Source: Acidobacteria bacterium RIFCSPLOWO2_12_FULL_66_21
GTDB lineage: Bacteria > Acidobacteriota > Vicinamibacteria > Vicinamibacterales > 2-12-FULL-66-21
Length of the DNA: 35,633 nt
Direction: 5' to 3'
Assembly (NCBI GenBank): GCA_001767455.1
Contig: MELC01000014.1
Location: forward strand, 73,336 to 108,968
Program-made: the position numbers and the translations under genes
Part shown: positions 16,812 through 23,525 of the stretch, piece by piece
Position numbering within the stretch: the first letter of the stretch is position 1
How the letters are laid out: the number at the start of each line of letters is the position of its first letter
The notes under the pieces: model-generated
The model's database searches: none
Told to the model about the DNA's origin: nothing
The model's input: only the letters and a program-made list of their open reading frames with translations

Positions 16812-16850
16812 GTTTCCAGTTTCCAGCTTCCAGCTTCCAGCTTCCAGCTG
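16812..16850. repeat. Short TTCCAG(T/C) heptamer array
   Basis: About five 7-base units of the same family as 7091-7188 start 15 bases after the stop codon of the M14 gene. They run into AGCTGGGAGC words that are also repeated twice. The position just downstream of a gene end repeats the pattern seen at the other heptamer arrays. Confidence 0.85.
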
Positions 16851-16881
16851 GGAGCTGGCGGCTGGGAGCTTCATCGTGCGC

Positions 16882-16909
16882 TCCTGTAGCGCAGCCCTTG
16901 AGGGTTGCC
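16882..16909 (-). repeat. Single copy of the 28-bp palindromic dispersed repeat
   Basis: Reading TCCTGTAGCGCAGCCCTTGA and then GGGTTGCC, this is the reverse complement of the junction motif of the tandem array at 1-160, with two mismatches in the palindrome. It shows that the repeat unit includes the CTGTAGC flank as well as the palindromic core. Confidence 0.8.
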
Positions 16910-17289
16910 TTGCCGCGCGGCGACGGCACTGTCTGTCCACGGCCGACTTCCGCGGGCCGGGAAAGCGGTCGCAGCTCATACTCTTATGCTCGCGCGCCGA
17001 CTACGGATGCGTTTGGCCGACACACGTCAGGCGCACTGATGCGCCGGCGGTTCTCTGGCTTACGCGGATCACACGGCCCGAAGTCGGCGCGAGGAATCGC
17101 TGCGCCCGCTTTCCGGCTGCGCCGCGCGTCGGCCCGCTCCAACGGCCGTGGCCAGCCAGTACCGCCGCCACGCGCCCGGTTGACAGGACACGAAACGAGC
17201 GGATCGCTTTGGCCTGCCGCGCCAAAGCGCGCAGCCCGAAGGCAGGTGCAGGACGGCACGGTCAGCGTCCTCGAACGAGAGGCGTCAGT
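16910..17289. other. Non-coding interval with an isolated hairpin
   Basis: This 380-bp stretch before the BrnA-like gene has no supported gene; the open frames crossing it lack codon structure and family resemblance. A hairpin CGCTTTGG(9 nt)CCAAAGCG lies at 17205-17229, about 60 bases before the BrnA start. A TTGACA hexamer at 17180-17185 could be a -35 box, but no good -10 follows at 16-18 bases. No BrnT toxin gene is found here. Confidence 0.5.
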
Positions 17290-17541
17290 ATGAAAAAGGA
17301 ATACGACTTCAGCAAGGCGAAACGGGGCGCCGTCGTTCCTCAGGTGGGAAAGACCCGCATCACGATTTACCTCGACGACGATGTGCTCGATGCGTTTCGG
17401 GACCGGGCCGACGCCGCCGGACGCGGCTACCAGACGATGATCAATGAGGCGCTTCGGGAGCACCTTGGACGGTCGAAACAGCCGCTCGATGCGGACACGA
17501 TTCGGCGGATCGTTCGGGAGGAGGTTCGGAAAACAGGATGA
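17290..17541 (+). CDS. BrnA-like ribbon-helix-helix antitoxin, orphan
   Basis: An 83-residue protein with the BrnA antitoxin pattern: a K-T-R-I-T-I-Y-L-D-D-D-V-L strand and first helix (residues 21-33) followed by G-x-G-Y-Q-T-M-I-N-E-A-L-R-E, the second helix of a CopG-type DNA-binding fold. BrnA normally pairs with BrnT, an RNase-like toxin encoded just upstream; no such gene is seen within 490 bp upstream or downstream. It may be a solitary regulator. The ATG is chosen by the M-K-K-E-Y-D-F start usual for this family; the frame stays open upstream without resemblance to anything. Confidence 0.8.
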   Translation: MKKEYDFSKAKRGAVVPQVGKTRITIYLDDDVLDAFRDRADAAGRGYQTMINEALREHLGRSKQPLDADTIRRIVREEVRKTG

Positions 17542-17576
17542 CGGTGCCGTGTCCGGCCGCGGCGACCTGCGCAGCC

Positions 17577-18131
17577 CTATAGCGTAATGTTCCAGCGATC
17601 GTCGCGCTTCGACTTCTCGACGGGATAACCCTTCTCGACCCAGTCGATCCCGAAGTTGTTCGGCAGAACGAGCACGCGCACGCGGGTGAAACCCATGCCG
17701 CGCAGCGCCTTGAACGCGGGGCTGAGATTCGGGCAGTGATCGAGCGGGCAGCACCCGCAATAGACGACAAGATTGGTCGAGCGCGCGAGGCCCTGCGCCC
17801 ACGTTCTCAGATCGCTGAGCCCTTGTTGCGTGGACGCCGGGCCGTGCAGCGATGCGCCTGGCACGTGCCCGTTTCTATACAGAAACGCCGGAGCGGTGCA
17901 CACGACGACGGGCTTGTCCGCCTTGCTGGCGCGAGCGATCTCGCTGACGAGGCCGGCGGGGCTAACCGTTTCCGCCGGCGTCCAGGGCACCGTCGAGCGA
18001 GCCACTTGTGTCGTCGTCGCTCCGGCCTGTGCGGCCCACAGCCACAGGAGAGCGGTCGCGACGGTCATCGCAAGCGCGGTAGTTACGCACGACACTGTCT
18101 TGCCGGGGCACGCCCCCCACTGATCCCTCAT
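17577..18131 (-). CDS. Exported rhodanese-like protein
   Basis: A 184-residue protein with an N-terminal hydrophobic segment (about 15-38) that looks like a signal peptide or anchor. The rest is a rhodanese domain: a G-H-V-P-G-A segment (88-93) and an active-site loop beginning Y-C-G-C-C-P-L-D-H-C (124-133). Rhodaneses move sulfane sulfur via a persulfide on the loop cysteine. The loop has four Cys, more than usual, similar to rhodanese-fold proteins that bind metals or form disulfides. It lies 65 bp downstream of the flavoprotein gene and could be the last member of the sulfur operon. The start at 18131 is the longest option; a later start would shorten the signal region. Confidence 0.75.
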   Translation of the reverse strand: MRDQWGACPGKTVSCVTTALAMTVATALLWLWAAQAGATTTQVARSTVPWTPAETVSPAGLVSEIARASKADKPVVVCTAPAFLYRNGHVPGASLHGPASTQQGLSDLRTWAQGLARSTNLVVYCGCCPLDHCPNLSPAFKALRGMGFTRVRVLVLPNNFGIDWVEKGYPVEKSKRDDRWNITL

Positions 18132-18196
18132 TGTCCCCTCGCCTCATAATTGAAGATAGGATGCTCGGTGATCCCTCGTCTCGGCCATTGGCGGTT

Positions 18197-19435
18197 TTAG
18201 AATGTCGTCGGAATCCCGTAGATCCGGCTGCCAATCGTAAGGGTCGCCTTCAGGGCCCGGCGCCGGATCCCCCACGGCGCGAGCCACCACCACTCGAAGA
18301 GCACCTTTCCGAGATGCCAGGCCTTCCCGATCGACCGCACCTCGACGCGCGGTGAGGGTTCGGCGAAGAAATCCCCAAAGGCGACGCCGGCGAGGTCCTC
18401 GCCCGCCTCGAGCATGCAGAAGCCGTCGCCGCAGAACGTGTCAGTGGCGGCCACGCCGGCAATCTCGGCGGCGATCCGACGCGCCACGACGAGCGCCTCG
18501 GCGTGCGCAAACACGCCCGCCTTGGGCAACATGAGAGGCACGTCTGGCCTCCATCGACCAGGGACCGCAACCGCCGTGATGTCGCCGATCGCGTACACGT
18601 GCTCGTGGCGGGTCGCAAGCGTCTGCCGGTCGACGGGGATCCACCCGCTTTCATTCGCGAGGCCTGCGTCACGCACGAGCGCCGGCGAACGGTGCGGCGG
18701 GATTGCCGCGAGCAGGTCGTACTTCACCGGCGGCTTCCCGTCAAAGAGCAGCTCGCGAGTGTCCGGGTTGACGGCCGTCAGCTTGTGTGACGGATGGAAG
18801 CCGATCCGTCGCCGGGCGAGCATCTGCTGGACCGCCTCGCCGAGGACGGGTCCGGCGACCGGCATCGGCTGCGGCTCCGGAGTGAAAAGGTGAACGTCGA
18901 CCGTGTGTCTCCTGCGGCGCCGGCGGAAGAAATCGGCCAGCAGCATCGCCGCCTCGTGTGGCGCTCCCGGGCACTTGTACGGGAGCGCGCTGACGACCAC
19001 TGCCACCGTCCCGCCGCCAACTCCGTCGAGGGCGGTCCGCAGTCGAGCCGCCCCGTCGAGGGTGTAGAACGTGTGCGCCGCGGAAGCCAGGCCCGGTATG
19101 GCGTCCAGCGCCAGTTCGGCGCCGAGCGCCACGACCAGGTAATCGTATGCGAGTGATTCGTGACCGGTCTCCACGCGCCGGTTCGCCACATCGATGCGGC
19201 GGATCTCGGCTGTGATCACCTCGACACCAGGCCTCACCAGCTCGCGCACGTTACGCGTGACGTGTTGCGGTTGGCGATCGCCAGTCATCACCCAGAGGAA
19301 TGACGGGGCGAACGCGTGCCGCGTGTCCCTCTCGATGAGCGTGACGCGGTGCTCGGGGGACAGGCGACGCCGCAGCTCGTTCGCGGCGACCTGGCCGCCG
19401 ACGCCGCCGCCGAGGATCAGAATGCGCATTGTCAT
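18197..19435 (-). CDS. Sulfide:quinone oxidoreductase-like FAD-dependent oxidoreductase
   Basis: A 412-residue flavoprotein of the SQR/flavocytochrome c group. The FAD-binding G-G-G-V-G-G (9-14) opens the protein and the second FAD motif Y-A-I-G-D is at 281-285. The K-C-P-G-A-P segment (C155) matches a redox Cys of SQR, and the C-terminal C335/C340 pair lies where SQR has its last catalytic Cys. The first of the three SQR cysteines seems absent: the segment near 120-129 reads A-A-H-T-F-Y-T-L-D-G. Such enzymes oxidise sulfide and pass electrons to quinone. The Trp-rich C-terminus (about 380-390) may contact the membrane. ATG at 19435 is chosen, with ATG at 19429 also possible; the open frame continues upstream into the dsrE-like gene as a shadow. 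Confidence 0.8.
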   Translation of the reverse strand: MTMRILILGGGVGGQVAANELRRRLSPEHRVTLIERDTRHAFAPSFLWVMTGDRQPQHVTRNVRELVRPGVEVITAEIRRIDVANRRVETGHESLAYDYLVVALGAELALDAIPGLASAAHTFYTLDGAARLRTALDGVGGGTVAVVVSALPYKCPGAPHEAAMLLADFFRRRRRRHTVDVHLFTPEPQPMPVAGPVLGEAVQQMLARRRIGFHPSHKLTAVNPDTRELLFDGKPPVKYDLLAAIPPHRSPALVRDAGLANESGWIPVDRQTLATRHEHVYAIGDITAVAVPGRWRPDVPLMLPKAGVFAHAEALVVARRIAAEIAGVAATDTFCGDGFCMLEAGEDLAGVAFGDFFAEPSPRVEVRSIGKAWHLGKVLFEWWWLAPWGIRRRALKATLTIGSRIYGIPTTF

Positions 19436-19464
19436 CTCATCGGTCCAACGCCTGGAGCGAGACC

Positions 19465-19818
19465 TCAGAACACCACGGTCTTGTCGGCCCACTGCATCCA
19501 ATCCGTGAGCTGATCGAGTGTGCTCCTGTGCGTCCCCTCCACCAGTTCGGTCTCGGTAATGCCGCGCGCGTCCATGCACGTGCCGCACACCCCGATGTCG
19601 CCGCCGTGTGTGGCGACGCTTCGAAGCATCACCTCGAGGTTGTAATAGCCCTGCGGGACCTTTTGACCCGATTTCGCGCTGGTTGGCGCATCCCCGATGA
19701 GGAATACCTTGACCTCTTCGCCGTCGCGCGTCGAGAGGGAGCGCGCAAGACGCAGGCCGTTGTAGCTGCGCTCGGTGCCATAGGGAGGATCGTTCAGGAT
19801 GAACAGGGTCTTGGCCAT
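19465..19818 (-). CDS. DsrE-family sulfur-relay protein
   Basis: A 117-residue protein of the DsrE/YchN fold. It has a C-x-x-C pair at residues 78-81 (C-G-T-C-M-D-A-R-G-I), the site that carries persulfide in related sulfurtransferases. It begins 3 bp after the ArsR-rhodanese stop and ends 29 bp before the flavoprotein start, so it is almost certainly cotranscribed. In this setting it probably accepts or passes sulfur from the rhodanese or SQR-like enzyme; the direction is inference. The length is typical for the family. Confidence 0.85.
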   Translation of the reverse strand: MAKTLFILNDPPYGTERSYNGLRLARSLSTRDGEEVKVFLIGDAPTSAKSGQKVPQGYYNLEVMLRSVATHGGDIGVCGTCMDARGITETELVEGTHRSTLDQLTDWMQWADKTVVF

Positions 19819-19821
19819 ACG

Positions 19822-20493
19822 TCATGCCCCTTTTTCGATCGCCCACCCGCGGGCGCGCCAGTCGACCACGCCCAGCTCCATGCGATGGGCGCGGTAACCT
19901 CTCTTGCGCAGGAGCTCGACCGCGTCGATCGCCAACACACAGTACGGTCCCCGGCAGTACGCGACCACCTCGCGGCGCCTGGGCAGTTCAGCGAGTCGCT
20001 GCTTGAGCGCGGCCAGTGGAATCGAGCGCGCCCCCGGGATGTGGCCGGCGAGGTACTCTTCGGTGGGACGCACATCGAGAATGGTGACCTCGCCGCGCCG
20101 CACGCGACGAAGGAGCTCGTCTCCGTCCACGGACTCCATCGCACCCCGTGCGTCACGATACTGGCGCCGAACCTGCTCGATCTCCGCCAGACGGGCTTCG
20201 CCCAGACGCCGCAAGTCGAGAAAGAACCGGCTCACGTGCGGATCGGCCAGTTGGTAGGTCACATGCAGGCCGGCCTTCTCGGCTTCGACGAGGCGCGCGC
20301 GGCGAAGGACCTGGAGGTGATGAGACGTGTTGGCGAGGCTCTGCCTGGTCTGCCGCGCGAGGACCTCGACGGTGCGGGGCCCCTGCGAGAGCAGGTCCAC
20401 GAGCTCCAACCGGCACGGATGGGCAAACGCTTTGCCGATCCGCGCCAGCTGTTCGTACACCGCCGTGCTCGGTCCGGTCGCTGGAGCATTCAT
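19822..20493 (-). CDS. ArsR-family transcriptional regulator fused to a rhodanese domain
   Basis: A 223-residue protein. The N-terminal winged helix-turn-helix (about 12-100) has the ArsR pattern: F-A-H-P-C-R-L-E-L-V-D-L-L and a Q-S-L-A-N-T-S-H-H-L-Q-V-L recognition helix. The C-terminal rhodanese domain (about 120-223) has the active loop C-R-G-P-Y-C (180-185) and G-H-I-P-G-A. Such fusions are expected to respond to reactive sulfur. It is the first gene of the minus-strand sulfur operon and lies 28 bp from the palindrome at 20521-20536, consistent with autoregulation. It is not a classic arsenic sensor because no C-V-C metal motif is present in the recognition helix. Confidence 0.88.
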   Translation of the reverse strand: MNAPATGPSTAVYEQLARIGKAFAHPCRLELVDLLSQGPRTVEVLARQTRQSLANTSHHLQVLRRARLVEAEKAGLHVTYQLADPHVSRFFLDLRRLGEARLAEIEQVRRQYRDARGAMESVDGDELLRRVRRGEVTILDVRPTEEYLAGHIPGARSIPLAALKQRLAELPRRREVVAYCRGPYCVLAIDAVELLRKRGYRAHRMELGVVDWRARGWAIEKGA

Positions 20494-20520
20494 GTCGAAA
20501 ACTCTGGAGTCATCAAATGG

Positions 20521-20536
20521 TCAAACGTATATTTGA
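20521..20536. promoter_or_regulatory. Candidate operator palindrome for the ArsR-rhodanese regulator
   Basis: TCAAACGTATATTTGA is an inverted repeat with perfect TCAAA/TTTGA arms and an AT-rich centre, in otherwise GC-rich sequence. It lies 28 bases before the regulator's start codon, where an ArsR-type operator is expected. A related TCAAATG half-site is next to it (20512-20520). The minus-strand -10 is probably overlapped, but its exact position is unclear. Confidence 0.6.
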
Positions 20537-20653
20537 ATAATGAACGTCGAGGGCACCTGATGTCAAGACCACCATCGGAGCGGGTTCTCCCGGCAGGCGC
20601 TGCACGGTCGGCCGCTTCCATCGGGGCCCCCGGCTGCGCCGCCTGGCGGCACG

Positions 20654-20672
20654 TGGTCCTCCGGCAGGACCA
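20654..20672 (+). promoter_or_regulatory. Hairpin in the leader of the efflux operon
   Basis: TGGTCCT-CCGGC-AGGACCA forms a 7-bp stem with a 5-base loop. It lies 4 bases before the GGAG ribosome-binding site (20677-20680) of the small exported protein gene. It could influence translation start or mRNA stability. No T-run follows, so it is not a typical terminator. Confidence 0.4.
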
Positions 20673-20684
20673 TTTCGGAGCATA

Positions 20685-20984
20685 ATGGACGTCGTGACTC
20701 GGGTCGTCGCGCTGTTGTTGTTGCTTGCCTGTGCCGGCGGGGGTCTCGGGGATCCCGTGTGGTGTCCCGACGGCTGCCGGGAGGCTCCGGCTCACCCTGC
20801 CACGAGCTCGAATCATCCTCTTGCGCCCGGTGTTTGTTTGTTTTGCGGCACGGGGTTCATCGTCACGAATCCCGTTCTGCCCTCCCACGAGGCCGCGCTC
20901 TCGCCTCGAGACATCGTCACGACCTCTGAGTCGGTTGCCCCGCCAGAGCTTCACTCGATCGACCACCCTCCGCGACTGAACTGA
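20685..20984 (+). CDS. Small exported Cys-containing protein heading the efflux operon
   Basis: A 99-residue protein of no recognised family. An N-terminal hydrophobic stretch (about 5-20) containing Cys16 looks like a signal peptide. The mature part has C-P-D-G-C (27-31) and C-L-F-C (51-54), which could bind metal, followed by a Pro/Ser/His-containing tail probably without structure. GGAG lies 4 bases before the ATG. The TolC-type gene begins 70 bp downstream. Small exported leader proteins are common in front of heavy-metal RND operons, so a periplasmic metal-binding role is plausible but not shown. Confidence 0.6.
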   Translation: MDVVTRVVALLLLLACAGGGLGDPVWCPDGCREAPAHPATSSNHPLAPGVCLFCGTGFIVTNPVLPSHEAALSPRDIVTTSESVAPPELHSIDHPPRLN

Positions 20985-21054
20985 CGGCTCCTTCGTCATC
21001 GTCGTCTCACCACCCGGGCTGTCCGGGCGGTGCTCCACTTCGAACAGGAGGCTC

Positions 21055-22272
21055 ATGACACGCTCGATCTTCGTCGCGTGGGCTCTGGCCGTGCCCGCGA
21101 TCGTCCAGGCACAGGCCGCTCAGCCGTTGACGCTCGATCAGGTGCTGGAACTCGCCGCACGCCAGAATCCCGAGGTTCTGATCGCGCGCGCTCGTGAGAT
21201 CGAGGCCCGCGGCCGACTCACGACGGCGCGCGCGCGCCTGGCGGACAATCCGGATCTGGATCTGTTCCTCGGTTCGCGCCGGCAGTCGATTGGGGGGAGC
21301 ACACCGGAAGTTGATTTCAATGTGTTTCAGCGCATGGAGATCGCCGGTCAGCGCGGATTACGCATCGAGTCAGCGACCGCGCAGATCAGCCAGCGGTCGG
21401 CGGACATCGACATGGCCGCTCTCACGGCGCGCGCGGCCGCTGCGGCGGCTTTTTTTCTCGCGCTCCACGCGGATCGGTCGCGCGAGGTCGCGGGACAGGC
21501 CGAACAGCTGGCGGGCGATCTCGGGAACGCGGCCAGGGCCCGGTTCGAAGCCGGCGAGACGGCCGTCCTCGATGTGAATCTCGCCCGCGTCGAGCAAGCG
21601 CGCGCGAAGCGGGATCGCTTGTCGGCTGAAGGGCTTCTCGAGCGAGCCTGCGGAGAACTTCGCGAGATCCTGGCGTTGCCGCCCGAGTCGGCCGTCGCCG
21701 TGAAGGGCGACTGGCCTGGCGCCGCGCCACCGCCGCTCGATGCGCTCCTGTCGCGCATCGCCGACCGCCCCGACGTCCGCTCGCTGACGGCCGGGGTTAC
21801 TGAGGCAGATGCGGAATGGCGGCTCACGCGGGCGATGCGTCGTCCGGACTTGGTCGCCGGTGTCGGCCTGCGACGCGAGGGCGGTGAGCCTGTTGCCGGC
21901 GCTCACGTCGGATTCTCAATTCCGTTGTTCCAGCGGAATGTCGGTGTCCTGGCCTCTGCGGCGGCTCGGATCGACGCCGCCCGTGTCTCACTCGACGCGC
22001 GGCGCCGCGCACTCGACACGCGCATTCGCAGCGCGCACAAGCAGTACACGATGGCACTTGAAGCGCTGAACGCGCTGACCTCCGGCGGCCTGCCACTCAT
22101 CGAGGAAAACGAGCAGCTCGCCCGCGAAAGTTATCAGGCCGGAAAGCTCAATCTGGTCGATCTCCTGGTGATTCGGCGCGAAGGCTTTGCCGCGCGTCGC
22201 GAAACGCTGGACGCCCAGCTCAGCGTCGCATTGGCAGCGACCGAGCTCCGGCTGGCCGCCGGCACGTTCTGA
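21055..22272 (+). CDS. TolC-family outer-membrane efflux protein (CusC/CzcC type)
   Basis: A 405-residue protein with a signal peptide (residues about 1-20, ending Q-A-Q-A-A). Two long amphipathic coiled-coil repeats dominate, as in outer-membrane efflux proteins: A-L/V-E-L-A-A-R-Q-N-P-E-V at the start of the first, and a second copy with S-Y-Q-A-G-K-L-N-L-V-D-L-L near residues 358-372, the standard repeat-end motif. As a trimer it would form the outer-membrane channel of the RND complex. A strong AGGAGG lies 3 bases before the ATG. The stop at 22272 is 15 bp before the adaptor start. Confidence 0.9.
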   Translation: MTRSIFVAWALAVPAIVQAQAAQPLTLDQVLELAARQNPEVLIARAREIEARGRLTTARARLADNPDLDLFLGSRRQSIGGSTPEVDFNVFQRMEIAGQRGLRIESATAQISQRSADIDMAALTARAAAAAAFFLALHADRSREVAGQAEQLAGDLGNAARARFEAGETAVLDVNLARVEQARAKRDRLSAEGLLERACGELREILALPPESAVAVKGDWPGAAPPPLDALLSRIADRPDVRSLTAGVTEADAEWRLTRAMRRPDLVAGVGLRREGGEPVAGAHVGFSIPLFQRNVGVLASAAARIDAARVSLDARRRALDTRIRSAHKQYTMALEALNALTSGGLPLIEENEQLARESYQAGKLNLVDLLVIRREGFAARRETLDAQLSVALAATELRLAAGTF

Positions 22273-22287
22273 TTGAGAGCAACGCTC

Positions 22288-23523
22288 ATGATTCATGTGA
22301 CTGCAACGTGGTTCACAAAGCCGGCAGCCGTGGCCGTGATCCTGTTCATCGCGCTGGCGGTCGGCTGCGGGCGCGGGAAATCATCGACGGCAGGCGCCCC
22401 GCCTGACGCGCGCGTCCCTGGCGACACTCGCGAGCCTGCCGCAGTGGAGAAGGACGCGGAAGCGTCCATCGTTCGCTTGTCCGACGCCGCACGCCAGCGC
22501 GCGACGATCGCCGAGATCACGGTCCTGCCGCGACCGGCGAGCGACGTCCTGTCGGCGCCGGCTGAACTGCAGTTGAACGGAGACCGAGTGGCGATGGTTG
22601 GACCTCGAGTGGCCGGCCGCGTCGCTCGGATTGCCGTGTCGATGGGCGATCGCGTCGATGCTGGAACGGTCCTGGCGAGCATCGACAGTCCCGACGTTGG
22701 CAGCCTTCTCGCGTCGTACGCCAGCGCGCAAGCCGCGGAGTCTGTCGCGCAACGCACCTATCAGCGTGAGAAAGACCTTTTCGCCCGCCGCATTTCCGCG
22801 GAGCGCGAAGTCTTCGCGGCGGAGGCGGAGCTCGCACGGGCGACATCCGAGCGACGCACGGTGGAGAGCCGCCTGCAAGCGCTCGACGTTGCTCTGCCCC
22901 GAGCCGGTTCGTCCAGTCCGGCATCCGCGCTGCTGCCGATCCGCTCGCCCATTCAGGGCACGGTCATCGAACGCAACGCGGCGATCGGCGCCCCGGTCGG
23001 ACCGGACGCCGTGTTATTCACACTCGCTGACCTCTCGACACTGTGGCTGGTCGCCAGAGTGTCGGAGACGACGATGCGGGATATCAGGCGTGGCGATACG
23101 GTGACGGTCACCCTCGACGCCTTGCCCGATCAGCGCGTCTCCGGTCGCGTGTCGTACATCGGCGCCACCGTCTCGGACACGACGCGAACCGTTGACGTGC
23201 GGATTGATGTTCCGAACAGGACGGGCCAACTCAAGCCGGGGATGTTCGCTCGCGCGCAGTTGGCAACCCGCGGTGCGCGCACCGGGCCGTCGAATCAACT
23301 CCTGATTCCGCAGATCGCCGTGCAGGAGCTCAATCGCAGGCGTGTCGTATTCGTCCCTCGCAGCGATGGCGGATTCGATGTCCGCGAGGTGACCGTCGGC
23401 GCGAGCGTCGGCGACGACATCGAAGTCCTCTCGGGGCTCAAAGCGGGGGAAGCCGTCGTGACCACCGGCAGCTTCACCCTCAAGTCTCAAGCGGTTCGAG
23501 GCGGGGCCGGGGAGTCTCAGTAG
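22288..23523 (+). CDS. RND efflux periplasmic adaptor, probable lipoprotein
   Basis: A 411-residue membrane-fusion protein. The N-terminal hydrophobic segment ends L-A-V-G-C, a lipobox, so the mature protein is probably lipid-anchored. The barrel-sandwich halves appear around V-A-M-V-G-P-R-V-A-G-R-V and the second lipoyl half near P-I-Q-G-T-V-I-E-R-N-A-A-I-G-A-P-V, separated by a coiled-coil hairpin. It connects the inner-membrane pump with the TolC-type channel. ATG 22288 is preferred over an upstream TTG at 22273 because GAGAG lies 8 bases before it. No N-terminal His/Met-rich metal-binding extension like that of CusB is visible. Confidence 0.88.
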   Translation: MIHVTATWFTKPAAVAVILFIALAVGCGRGKSSTAGAPPDARVPGDTREPAAVEKDAEASIVRLSDAARQRATIAEITVLPRPASDVLSAPAELQLNGDRVAMVGPRVAGRVARIAVSMGDRVDAGTVLASIDSPDVGSLLASYASAQAAESVAQRTYQREKDLFARRISAEREVFAAEAELARATSERRTVESRLQALDVALPRAGSSSPASALLPIRSPIQGTVIERNAAIGAPVGPDAVLFTLADLSTLWLVARVSETTMRDIRRGDTVTVTLDALPDQRVSGRVSYIGATVSDTTRTVDVRIDVPNRTGQLKPGMFARAQLATRGARTGPSNQLLIPQIAVQELNRRRVVFVPRSDGGFDVREVTVGASVGDDIEVLSGLKAGEAVVTTGSFTLKSQAVRGGAGESQ

Positions 23524-23525
23524 CC

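Noticed and set aside
16910-17289. Missing BrnT toxin gene or integron attC sites
   Set aside because: No frame resembles BrnT, and the single hairpin lacks the paired simple sites of attC; no integrase is present.
22273-22287. TTG start of the adaptor overlapping the TolC-type gene end
   Set aside because: The ATG at 22288 has better ribosome-binding spacing and gives a normal lipoprotein signal.
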